From the NCBI GenBank assembly GCA_030159075.1, contig BROG01000461.1, positions 372,001 through 436,000 of the forward strand: a stretch of DNA of 64,000 bases, given 5' to 3'. A program made the position numbers and the translations under genes. This DNA comes from Atrina japonica (lineage: Eukaryota; Mollusca; Bivalvia; Pterioida; Pinnidae). How positions within the stretch are numbered: the first letter of the stretch is position 1; each line of letters opens with the position of its first letter. This document shows, piece by piece, positions 52,165 through 62,501 of this stretch. Under the pieces are notes generated by a model. That model saw nothing but the letters and a program-made list of their open reading frames with translations. It was not told the DNA's origin and did not search any database.

Positions 52165-53280
52165 ATCGCTTAAAATAGGGGCAAAAAATTCGTCCTACAT
52201 TTTCCTATTGTCTAGAATAGGACTATGAAATATGTGCATGTTTGCAAAACAAAATAAAAAATAGATATCAATTTCTAGGGTATGTCTGTATATGAGAGAG
52301 AGATATACATTGTCCATATTTTCCATATAAACGCAAATATGAAACACGCTTTTGCACCTCAAGCGAGATAACTCTCATTCATGAGTGAGTCACTTGATTC
52401 AATCACGTAATTTTATTTTTAATTTTTAGAATTTTTTCAATACAGTCTAAAAGCAAGTGCAAAAATAAGTTTATATTATGCATACAGATACAGAAATAAC
52501 AAGGCACCTACAAACTGGGGTTCCAGCTCACGACGTGCTGCACCAAACGCCTGGCTCCCATGTTATTTCTGTATTTGTGCATTACGTATAATTTATTTAC
52601 GCAGATAGTATCATTTCTGACCCAAGGTCCATAATAAACGTTCAATGTTGTAGTAATATATGTGCTTTATATATATATATATATTATATTCCATCTAACC
52701 GTATTGATTTGCGAGAGAGAGATAAATTTCAGTCGACACATGTACTTAACTAGGGTATATATACTGTTCAAGGATAGGATGTACAAAATAGATATTTTGA
52801 TTCCATTGATTTATTATATTTCAATTAAAATAACTTTTTTAAAAATTAATTTACTAAGTTTTCATTATGCTGAAATCAGCGATATATAAAGCTAATTAGC
52901 ATTATATATCGCTGCTGACATGTATCAATAAAAAACATAAAAGTATTATCATCTCAATCAAATAAATTCACTATATCCAGTCAGAAAATTGATTAATTGA
53001 TAATCGCAGTTAGTCGGCGATCAGCCATTTTGAGCTTGATCCATATTAAAGGAAGTGACTTATGTCACATCGTAAAAATTATTTCCTTACGTGTCCTCCT
53101 CTCCAAACTTAAGTTCCAGAGGTTGCGGGTCAGAAATTCTGTTTTCCCAATATTTCTATAATTTCAAAGAAAAATTTCAATGGAAATTAAAAGTATCACA
53201 CTCGATCTTACCGTTGACAGAAGTTAGCATTATTACGTCGTGATTTTCGAGAACAAGCCAAGGATCAAATCAAAGCAAAT
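52165..53280. repeat. Duplicated block A, copy 2
   Basis: This copy lies about 5.9 kb downstream of copy 1 in direct orientation. It lacks the long CA and GA arrays present in copy 1. I estimate about 90% identity by eye. Confidence 0.9.
52497..52580 (-). mobile_element. SINE-like fragment in duplicated block, copy 2
   Basis: It matches 46535-46640 but lacks part of the B-box region (ctggggttccagctcacgac). The surrounding duplication is collinear. Confidence 0.5.
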
Positions 53281-53933
53281 CTCATAAAAAAAACTACAAG
53301 TATTCGACTGAGGTTTTCGATCGAACCTAAAGCGAGATAACTCTTATAAAGTAACACAGTCCTCGATCCAATCAAGTCAGATAAAGGAAGTTCAAGTAAT
53401 CGAGGCAGCATTCTTTGCAGCTATAAACTTTAGTACTTGATCATGGAAGATGAGTTTGGAAGCAGTCAACACAAGGATACGAACGCTACATCTCTGAAAA
53501 TCAAAGTGTTGAAAATACTAATACGATTTGATGGTAACTGTTAACTTTTAAGGAGGTATAATCAGAGACATAATTACATAACAGTGTGTCTCTGGTATAA
53601 TGCACTCAGAAGGCTTATACTGAAAAATATGTTTGCAAGATATTGCAGATTGATTCCACAGAAACCTGGGTGCATCACATAATATCTTTAAAGTAAGCAC
53701 AATGAAAACATTATATTTTTTTCCAAATCCTTTACCATTTATATCACACATAAGTACCGTTGTATTTATTATGCCGTTATAACAAACTTTATCGATAACT
53801 CTCATTCAGGAATATGATTATAGAATCTTATGCCTATAAATTACATAGCTTTATCGATACAATGTATAAAGATTGATATGCGACATCTCAGTATTGTACC
53901 CATATAGCCTACCGTACTACCCCTCAGGAGCCG

Positions 53934-54040
53934 GCCTGGCTCAGTCGGTAGCGCGCTCGACTCTTGATTGTGAGGTCGTGAGTTCGAATCCAGCCGGCGG
54001 CAGGTTGGTTTCCCGTCCTTCGGATGAGACAGTATAAACT
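53934..54040 (+). mobile_element. SINE head fragment, 3'-truncated
   Basis: It has an excellent head: ggcctggctcagtcggtagc (A box) and gtcgtgagttcgaatccagc (B box), followed by ggttggtttcccgtccttcg and gatgagacagta, then abrupt loss of the tail. It sits between the 12-bp inverted repeats ttgtacccatat (53894-53905) and atatgggtacaa (54047-54058). Confidence 0.8.
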
Positions 54041-54291
54041 AGGTCAATATGGGTACAAGTAAAACGTTTTCCTTATTTCAAAGACTGCCGCGAGTTTCTC
54101 TTCAGTTAAAAGTCACGTGAACGACAACTTCACAACGAGATGCCAATATACAGTAATGGAATGACACGCAACTCAACCAAAATTCATTTGCATATTAATC
54201 TGCGCAAGAATTGTAAACAATCCGGTTAATTTTTGTAATAAGTGTATAATGTTATATAACAATTAAAGAGTAACATTTGAAAGCAAATATA

Positions 54292-54296
<5 letters not shown>

Positions 54297-54331
<35 letters not shown>
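54297..54331. repeat. AT microsatellite
   Basis: About 17 TA units. Confidence 0.9.
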
Positions 54332-54335
<4 letters not shown>

Positions 54336-55924
54336 GTGTTTAAAAAATATATGAGTATATTTGTCTCCTCCTTGAACTGTAGATGGATTTAATTTCATTA
54401 TACATGCATCTCACGTACATAACATATGATATACTTTATATGATACACTATATCCAGTTTACCATCTTCCTATAGTACCTCTGTCTTTAATTTAGTATTG
54501 AATGAATATTATGTTTATTTGGTGAGATAGACGCAGTTGTTAGTGTTACATGATGTGCTTTGTAAAATCTTATAGCCGCGTCCCGTGGTCGTGCTACTGC
54601 TTAAGTTATTGGTATCGTTGCTGTGTTTGCAAAGCATGCATCTGCTATCTAGACAAGTGGGGTCGTCTAATCCGGGGCCAACTACCATGTGCACAAGATC
54701 TCTGGGCCGGCTCTCTTTGTCGAGTATTTATATATAGGGTATAACCAGGGTCAGGCATTATATGTCAAGTCAGATTATCATTTTTTTCATATCGTCATAG
54801 GACATAATATTCATGGTCATACTGAGCAGGAACATATTACAAATTATTCATTTTCTTCAGTTTCTTCACCTTCGTCATCACAAATGCAATATATCGCAGA
54901 AATGGATCAAGCATATTTCAAAGTACTGAGGGAATAAAATACAATACAAGGGGTCTAGGGGTACGCTTCAACTGTAGCTTTTGGAATTTGACAATAGATA
55001 GACTTTATATTGTCGTATGCTCCACTGGATTCTTTTTCAATTTTACAAGTCCAAAGAGGCCATTTTATAGCTTCCAAAAGCTGTATTGGCCTGGCACCAT
55101 AAAACTTTAGAATTACTTAAGTCTAAGATTTGACCCAACTTTCACAAATCCTGAAATCTGATTGGTTGAGCAGGCCAAATTGAGAATATTCTCGGATTTG
55201 AGTAAATTTTCAAGTTTATGGTGCCGGGCTCAGAAACATATTTATCGTTTCAAATGTATCCAATTGAAAAAGCCATCAAAATGAAGTAAAAATCATCAGT
55301 GGGCAAGGAATTATAAACAAAGAGTATGTTCCCACAGATACAATATGGAACTTTTCCAAATTTGAAGACCTATAAGAGATTTATTTTTTAACTCTCAGAA
55401 ACAAATAATGGTTGGTTTTGTTTTCGCTTCTTTATATAAAAAAGTTACCGAATTCAGTTTGGAATGAAACCCGTAACCTCTCTGTAGATCTGCCAATGGG
55501 CCAATGCCGACCTTCATCTTTTCTTTTCTTATTCCTTCCGGATTTCCTTTCTTGTGAGCCGATTAAATTGAACTAATGAAATACCGAGACGACATTTTGT
55601 TAATTGATTTTGGCCAAAACTTTGGCACCAGTTAGGGTCAGATTATCCATTTACTTGCCATCAGAGAAGAGATTATTTATTTTCAAAGTCAGAATATTTG
55701 TATCCAAAGTATGTCACCCAAGTCAAATGGTGTTCTCTTCGGAAAGTATCCAAATTTCAATGGTGTTGAGAACCCCCTTTCTCCCTCTCTGACGTCGACG
55801 AGGTTTACATTCTGTTATCATCATGACTTTTATCAATTGCATTATATCCAGCGAAGGGAAAATGTTTATAGTATGTGACCATCTTGTCACTTATTTCCGA
55901 GATATATCCTGGAATTGTTCACTA

Positions 55925-56313
55925 ACCTGGGCCCGAAGTCACCAAATTTACTCCGTACTCAACCTCAACTAACTTTTTATAATTTCAAGGCAAAAACAAT
56001 CAAACATTATTCTATAAGTGGACATGTTAGTATATTGATGGCATGCAATTGTGAATAATTGTGAAAGATTATTGTTCATTTGAAGAAAACTTCCAAAATA
56101 TTAAAAAATATTTTGAGTACATACTCAACGTATTTATTCATTTTTACGGGAACATAATAAGTGTGACGCAAAACTTACATGTGACTAACGTAAAATTATG
56201 ATATGTTTCTTATTCACACAAATTCGAAGTTTTATGAGCGACTATGAAGTCAGAATAATAAAATATAAGTTGAGCTTGAGTATGGAGTAATTTTGGTGAC
56301 TTCGGGCCCTGGT
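55925..56313. mobile_element. MITE-like element, family G, intact copy
   Basis: The termini are inverted: acctgggcccgaagtcacca on the left and tggtgacttcgggccctggt on the right, with one mismatch. Inverted similarity extends about 45 bp (ttactccgtactcaacctca / tgagcttgagtatggagtaa). At 389 bp with no coding capacity it is non-autonomous. A second copy is at 57017-57682. Confidence 0.9.
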
Positions 56314-57016
56314 AAATACGGAGATACTACTGCATACTACAGATAAAAGTGGTCACCGAAAAGCGAGACAACTCCTGTGTACTTGTAGTAATAATCAAGC
56401 CCGTCAAAGTTAGTTTAAGACTTGTAATATGAAAAGTTGTGTGTGTGTTGAGAGAGAGAGAGAGAGAGAACATTGTTGTGATTCCAACTGTATAAATCTT
56501 CCTTTTTCCATTAGGTAACTTCTATAAAGGTATATCTGAGTTATTGCTATTATCACATTTTTGTTGTGATATAAGATTATCCGTCATTTTGATCCCACCC
56601 CTCGTGATTTATGTATCTAGTTGGTGTGCAGGGCGGTGTCTGACATTCAAATGCTTCTTACTTCATCCTTTGATATTCGAGTTTTTTGCACGTGATCTTT
56701 TATAGATACGTGTATCAAAATTCAACTTGATAACGTTGATTGAGTCCAAATGTATGTCCAAAAACTAGGATTTCATGTTCGCATTTCAAAAATAAAGAAT
56801 TCGTCCTACCTATATATGGTTAGTTTCAGCGAGGGGTATAAAGTGTGAATATATGATCCCCAGGTTCTAAATGCATAAAATTAATGAAAATCGGAATATA
56901 TTGAAAACCGATCCCATTTTCTGTCGACGTTTTCACCAAATAATATCAAAGCGCCAGAGCTGTAAATAAGCTCCCGTAGACCATAACATGTTAACCATAT
57001 CTTCAACAGGAGTCGA

Positions 57017-57682
57017 GTGTCCGAAGTCACCAAATTTTCTCAGTACTAACTTTTTATGATTTTAAGACAAACACGTGGTGATTGATTCTGTAACTGGACA
57101 TGTTGTATGTTGGTGGTATACTAATGGAAATAACGATAAACTTTATTGCTTTTTGGGGTGTCCGAGTACCGCCCTCCCTTCTCACCAATGCGACCTGGGT
57201 TCGATCCTTGAATTGGACAAGGGAGTATGCGAGATGGTATGGTGGTCGCCAAGTCGGACATGTGGGTTTTCTGCGGGTACTCCGTTTTCCTCCCACGGCA
57301 ATGACCCCTCACGCAAACAACAGGCCCAACGACAGACCATATAAGTTGACTTGTTAACTTGTTTGTCGATCGATGTGAAATAAATAAGTTTGAACTTTAA
57401 ACTTTATTGCTCATTTGAAGTAAAATCAGTCACAATATTGAAAAAATTTGCTTTAGTACGTAGTCAATATTTGAGTACCGTACGCAACGCATTTTTAATA
57501 ATATTTTTACAGGAAAACCAATAACTGTGTGAAGCAAAGATTTATATGTGAAGGGCGAAAAATAATAATATGTTTCGTATTCACTCAAATACAGTTGCTT
57601 TACAAACGACTATATTGTGAAAATAGTGAAATACAAGTTTAGCTTGAGTATTGAGTAGGCTAAATTTGGTGACTTCGGACCG
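57017..57682. mobile_element. MITE-like element, family G, split by a SINE
   Basis: The termini gtgtccgaagtcaccaaatt and aaatttggtgacttcggacc match the 55925 element, and the interior aligns (gcatttttaataatattttt, gatatgtttc-like). The SINE at 57151-57397 plus its duplicated target accounts for the extra length. Confidence 0.88.
57151..57397 (+). mobile_element. tRNA-derived SINE of a second type, with target-site duplication
   Basis: It carries a B-box-like gacctgggttcgatcc, the widespread invertebrate SINE phrase gtgggttttctgcgggtact then ccgttttcctcccac, and a tail of gtgaaataaataagtttgaa. It is flanked by the 14-bp duplication taaactttattgct at 57137-57150 and 57398-57411. It interrupts a MITE copy (57017-57682). 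Confidence 0.92.
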
Positions 57683-58539
57683 GCTTGAGCTTCTGTCAAA
57701 CATTGCTCCACGCAATCATCAAGACACGGCCTGGATTTGCACCCCTGTGATAAGTGAAGAGAGTGATTCCTAAATAGTAGCCGGTATTTCATAATATGTA
57801 AAATCATACATTGATACAGCCATGAATACATCTCCCTCTCTCTCTTATTTATCTCTTGCTTGCATCAAGAAACACACTAATTATGTTTTCGCGCAATAGT
57901 TACATCATGTTGCACCGAGGATCCTGTAATTACACTTCCTCTAGATTTATCTTGATATTGGTGTTGCCAATTCTGAACACTTAATCTGTTCTCTCTGTCC
58001 TTTCTTGGGAATAATAATTAATCATGTGAACCCGCCAGTGAAAATAGTTTCCAGCAGCAGATTTTGCCCGATGACCACACGAAACATCCATATCCCAGCT
58101 TCCCAGAAACAGACACAAACTCATGAAAGAAATTGATTTTATGATAAATCTACACCCTGTTCTACTTGTTTTACGCCCTTGGCTAGTGCCGGCTAAGATG
58201 ACCCTATACTCTTTAGTTAAACCAAAAAATATTTCTCACGGAAAATTCCACCCTTTGATATATGATTCCTCTTCTCAGAAATAAGAGAATTAGACGATCA
58301 CTGAAGTTTAAAGATATCCAAACAGTTGAAATTTAATTCTAATTTTATTTCATTTATGTAATATTCACACACTTTCATTCTCCAGTGCAAATTTTATACT
58401 TATTCTTGTCTTGACGTTTTATTTTCGTGTGACCTCAACTTTTGGTAATTTCATTCACAAAAATGTTAAGAGCAAACAGTTTTCATAAATGTCCGTTTTG
58501 GAAGTATATCGGGGTTATATTTAAGTGATTACTAACAAA

Positions 58540-58825
58540 CTGGGAAATTCCGCGGTTAAATCTACTTGTATAAGTTCGCCTTCGCGACACTTTTTGATAG
58601 TTTTTCACACCTTTGTAAATATTATCCAATGAAAAGACGAGCGCGTCACATCCGCGAATCTGTCGTGTTTCTTTACTCATGTCAAGGTACTAGTTGAACA
58701 GCTGAGAGTATTTAACGAGACTAGTATTGGTTTAAGCGAATAATGTGAACGGATTTATTAACAGGCCTGTTGAGGGTGATAAAACTAATATATTTCGAAG
58801 AACATTGATGTGTGGAAAGATAAAA
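58540..58825 (+). promoter_or_regulatory. CpG-enriched 5' flank of the GPC3/5-type glypican
   Basis: Compared with the AT-rich surroundings, this flank is rich in CpG (ccgcgg, cgccttcgcgac, gacgagcgcgtc, ccgcgaatctgtcg). That is consistent with a promoter or 5' UTR region. No core promoter element was recognised. Confidence 0.35.
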
Positions 58826-58985
58826 ATGGCCAAAATTTATAATTTACCGTGTTTTCTGTGTGTTGTCGTGTGGACCGTAGTACTGGGTTCACCCGAATCA
58901 GACAATCGTTGTCATCGTGTAAAACAAGAATTCCTTCGTAAAAAAATCGGATCATCACATTTAGTTCCAGATAATCCAGTATATG
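58826..58985 (+). CDS. GPC3/5-like: Glypican (GPC3/5-type), exon 1: signal peptide and first cysteine
   Basis: This exon encodes 53 codons plus one base. A hydrophobic signal core (FLCVVVWTVVLG) is followed by C29-HRVKQEFLRKKIGSS and then HLVPDNPVY. The CHxVRxxFxxxxxGxxxVPxxPVxG pattern is that of vertebrate GPC3 and GPC5, and is distinct from the NDVP pattern of the neighbouring minus-strand gene. The donor is TATG|GTAAGA in phase 1. I chose the ATG at 58826 for its context (AAAAATGGCC); an in-frame ATG at 58808 would add six residues before the signal core and cannot be excluded. The product is expected to be a GPI-anchored heparan sulfate proteoglycan core. The gene lies head-to-head with the GPC4/6-type gene, with about 21.2 kb between start codons. 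Confidence 0.92.
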
Positions 58986-59653
58986 GTAAGATTTTATATT
59001 TTATTAATTTTTCTCTGAAAAGAGTATAAATTACAACTTTGTGGATTTTATTTTTCGGTACTAATTAAAGTGAAAGTTTCGATATAAAATAAACGTGTAC
59101 TGCAGTAGTGTATTAGGTCTAGATATCGGTACTTCGTATAGCCAGCGTTGCTACATAAAGTAAAGGGTGCACTGTAACTAAAGATTTTTTTCACTTTACG
59201 TATTTGAACACTAAAAATAATTTAAAAAAAGAAATGTTAACAGTTAGCAATTTTTTGAATAAGTACAAATGGAAACTGATGTTTGAATAGAATGATATAA
59301 GGAAAACCTTACCTAAGTTACTACACGCTCGGAAAAAATACGAATAATTATAGATCATTTATCATTTTTAATGTATCTTAAAGAAATTATTATCATTTTG
59401 ATGTTATGTCGTTAAATATATTTTTTATGTCAGGTCATTAATTTCAAGAATTTGTTTATCAACAATTTCCAATATTTCACTTCCAAATATCCCAATTAAA
59501 TGTCAGCTGTTATGAAAAGGAATGTGACATACTGTACATCAATCATAACTTCACAACTGTTATTGAAAGTCTATCAGACCGTAGTGTAGTATTTAATATT
59601 ACTAATGTGACTTATCAAAATATATATTAGAAGCTCTCTCTCTCTCTGTCACT

Positions 59654-59692
<39 letters not shown>

Positions 59693-59693
59693 C

Positions 59694-59728
<35 letters not shown>

Positions 59729-60762
59729 TTGGTGCCCAATATCTAATATATCTATATTGCAGTTGTATCTTAGTATTTTGGGGGTTGATATAAAATTATG
59801 TTAATTCATACAGGTACATCTTTGCCAAAAAAATGAATGTAATTTTTTATCCTTTTTCTTTACATATTGTTTTAAAATGTATAAATGTTTTGTAAAATTT
59901 TAAAATAAGTCACACCAGGGACATATATATATAACACTGTTGCACATACTACTTACTAGTGGTACATTGTATCACATTGTACCACATGTATTAAAACTGT
60001 TACATTTTCTGAATCTATAAATCATGGAATGTTGAGGTACATGTATATCTTTTAAAACCATTTATACCACATGTAATGAATTAAAAGAAATTCCTGCAGT
60101 GAAACATTTTTTTCTGTAGGATAATTTTTTGTGTCCCATTGTTGTAATGCTAGGTTAATGTTAATTTGAAATGTTTATTAAAAACAAAATAATTAAAAAA
60201 AAATGATAAACTCATATGGCTTTGGTACCTGACAATTATACTTGTATATGTATAAAGCACTAACATGACTAATGGCAAGGACAAAAATATTTTCAAATGT
60301 ATATGTGTGTGTGTTTAAGTTTGTTTAAATTTGTCATCTAGGTATTTGTTTTCAATTATTTGTCACATGTACAATGCGTTTGACTTTCTCTCTCTCTCTC
60401 TCTCATTCACTGATGCACACAGCGAGTTTAAACTTTCTGATAATTTGTTGATATTGTTACCTCTACAAACATCCCCTCCTCCTTCCCTCCCCTTTGTCTG
60501 TCTGTTTTTGCTTACCCACCCCCTCTGCCTCTCAACAGACTTTGTCACTGAACACAGGATCATCGATGCATAAAATTTTAGATAATCTGGGGAGCTGTCA
60601 TTACTCAGTAACTTACAGTATATAAATAGAACCTCTAACCTGTCAGGTAGTAAAACAAAACTTCTGTATCTATATTTTAAGTAGTAATTAAATAAAAGTT
60701 AAATGTGAGTTTTATTACATAATTTTCTAACATTTGAATTTTATTTTTTTTTTGCATTGCAG
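58986..60762 (+). other. Intron 1 of the GPC3/5-type glypican
   Basis: This is a 1777-bp GT-AG intron in phase 1. It contains a compound CT/CA microsatellite near 59635-59725 and a CT tract near 60389-60404. I see no other gene-like content. Confidence 0.88.
59635..59725. repeat. CT/CA microsatellite
   Basis: A short CT run, then CA units interrupted by a C7 run, in intron 1 of the plus-strand glypican. Confidence 0.93.
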
Positions 60763-60942
60763 ATGGTGATATTTCAATTTGCTTCAACGCAGCAGCTAAA
60801 GACGCAAGTGAAAAGACATGTTGTACGCGTCAGATGGAATTAAAATATGTGTCTGCTGGAGAAAAATATCTTAGAAACAGCATTCGTGCTAAAAATGATT
60901 TCTTGAAAAAACTTGTGATGGACCATATTATTGACTACCAAG
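60763..60942 (+). CDS. GPC3/5-like: Glypican (GPC3/5-type), exon 2
   Basis: The acceptor is a polypyrimidine run ending tttgcattgcag; the donor is CAAG|GTAGGT. The 180-bp exon is open throughout and phase 1 at both ends. It encodes DGDISICFN, then the CC pair (C73-C74 of the joined protein), TRQMELKYVSAGEKYL, and a long amphipathic stretch ending MDHIIDYQ. C60, C73 and C74 match the second to fourth glypican cysteines, and the CCxRxMExKY motif matches GPC3. Twelve residues separate C60 from the CC pair, against about five in the minus-strand paralogue, so this loop is longer. Exon 3, usually the large helical-core exon, does not appear before base 64000. Confidence 0.93.
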
Positions 60943-61100
60943 GTAGGTGCAGCCATAATTGGTTTTGATAACTCGCTGATTTAAAAATGGGAGATTATTA
61001 TTTATAGACCTTTCATTCCTTTGATTGGTGGTGTCTACTGATATATAATTGCTGGAGAAATTCTGTCCCTGTGACGTGTATGACAAGGTTCAGATGTATT

Positions 61101-61289
61101 CAGTGAAATCTCAATATCTAAAAATTCCCGGGAACATCCTGATCACCTCAGGATATCTGAAATTCGAGATAACTGAAATACTAACTTAATATATTGATCT
61201 ATCCATGAAAATTGGGACCGGGCATTTAAAAGTTTGACATAACTGGAATTTCGACTTTATCCGATTTCGACATAAAGATATACCACTGT
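61101..61289. mobile_element. MITE-like element with CAGTG termini
   Basis: The termini cagtgaaatctcaatatcta and agatataccactg are imperfect inverted repeats. The interior contains inverted ctgaaattcgagataactga and cataactggaatttcgactt. It is 189 bp and TA-flanked on the right. Confidence 0.7.
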
Positions 61290-62433
61290 ATATGAAAAAT
61301 TTTAATAGAAAAGTTTCCATATGATAAATGATTTCTCCCTGTCCAATATGAGGTGGCAGTGATTACTCACTCGAAGTTTAAGACCTTTCATGTTCAGGCA
61401 TCATGCTTTTGACCATTTGTCCTCAAACCTCAATTTTAGCATTCTAGGGTTTGTGCCCCGTTGGAACCTAAGCCTACATGTACTTATGGAAGGCTAGTAT
61501 TCTGTTTTCCAGCCTGAGCTAGATATGCGGTTTGCCTAATATTTGCCCAGTTTAAGAAAATATATATTTTTTTGTATTTATTTTGTAGTTTTTTTCCCCC
61601 TTCTGTGACTTATTATATGAGTGTACAGTAATAATGAGATTTTCAGATGGGCCTCATATATTCTGTACTAGGATTTTCTTAAGGCGTTTTGGGGTCTGGT
61701 TACAATACCCATTCCCAATGCCAAAATGGCTTGTATTTTCACAAAATACAGGCATATGCCAAAATTTATGCTATATATTTTATATTTATATTTTTTATAT
61801 TTTATATGCTAAAGTATTTTCAAATGTCTCAAATTAAAGTTTACTTATTTTCCCAATTTTTCTGATCCTGGACCCAGAATTCAGGAGGTGGGGAAGAAAA
61901 TCTTGTAACCAAATGTACCAGAAGTATTTGATTGACACCTAATAAAAAACATCCTCTTGTAGTACAAATGAAATACTCTTGTGCAGTATTGAACCATATC
62001 ATCATTATGATACAAATTATATTGACTTTTATCACAAAAATACGCACAACTTTGAGCTGTATCCGACATGTACATAATTTATTAATTTTTAGATTTGCAA
62101 AATCAATGCATGAACCTTGTAAGGCCGCAAATCAATGCAAGTCTACGTACATACTTTCTTATGTTATTATGACGATAAGATCTTGCCAGTTTCAACATTA
62201 AAGCCGAGAAATTAAAAATTAATCATTGGTAAAATATAAATTACATGGTGTCTGCTTATTTAAACTCACATCATCGCATGCAGCGTGTATGTGCACCTTC
62301 GAGAAATAAAACGAAATCGGTGTTGTTAAAAAGCTACATTATAGACCAAAGACGAATGTACATGTATAATTTACATGTATCTACAGTTCATGTTTATCAT
62401 CAGAGGAGATGCTTCATCACACATAAAAAGGAA

Positions 62434-62499
<66 letters not shown>
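62434..62499 (+). repeat. Poly(G), 66 bp
   Basis: An uninterrupted G run in intron 2 of the plus-strand glypican, so the pre-mRNA would carry G66, able to form quadruplexes. Exact length is doubtful for any sequencing method. Confidence 0.95.

Positions 62500-62501
<2 letters not shown>

Noticed and set aside
53442..53535. Short ATG frame (MEDEFGSSQHKDTNATSLKI...) followed by a possible GTAACT donor
   Set aside because: About 30 codons, no family resemblance, no downstream exon found and no supporting signal.
53934..54010. Possible tRNA gene
   Set aside because: A and B boxes are good, but the sequence continues as a SINE body and I could not fold a full cloverleaf.
54550..54937. Two overlapping plus-strand open frames
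   Set aside because: No homology recognised, composition like the flanks, and no splice or start evidence.
57054..57357. Overlapping open frames on both strands
   Set aside because: They are translations of the SINE at 57151-57397.
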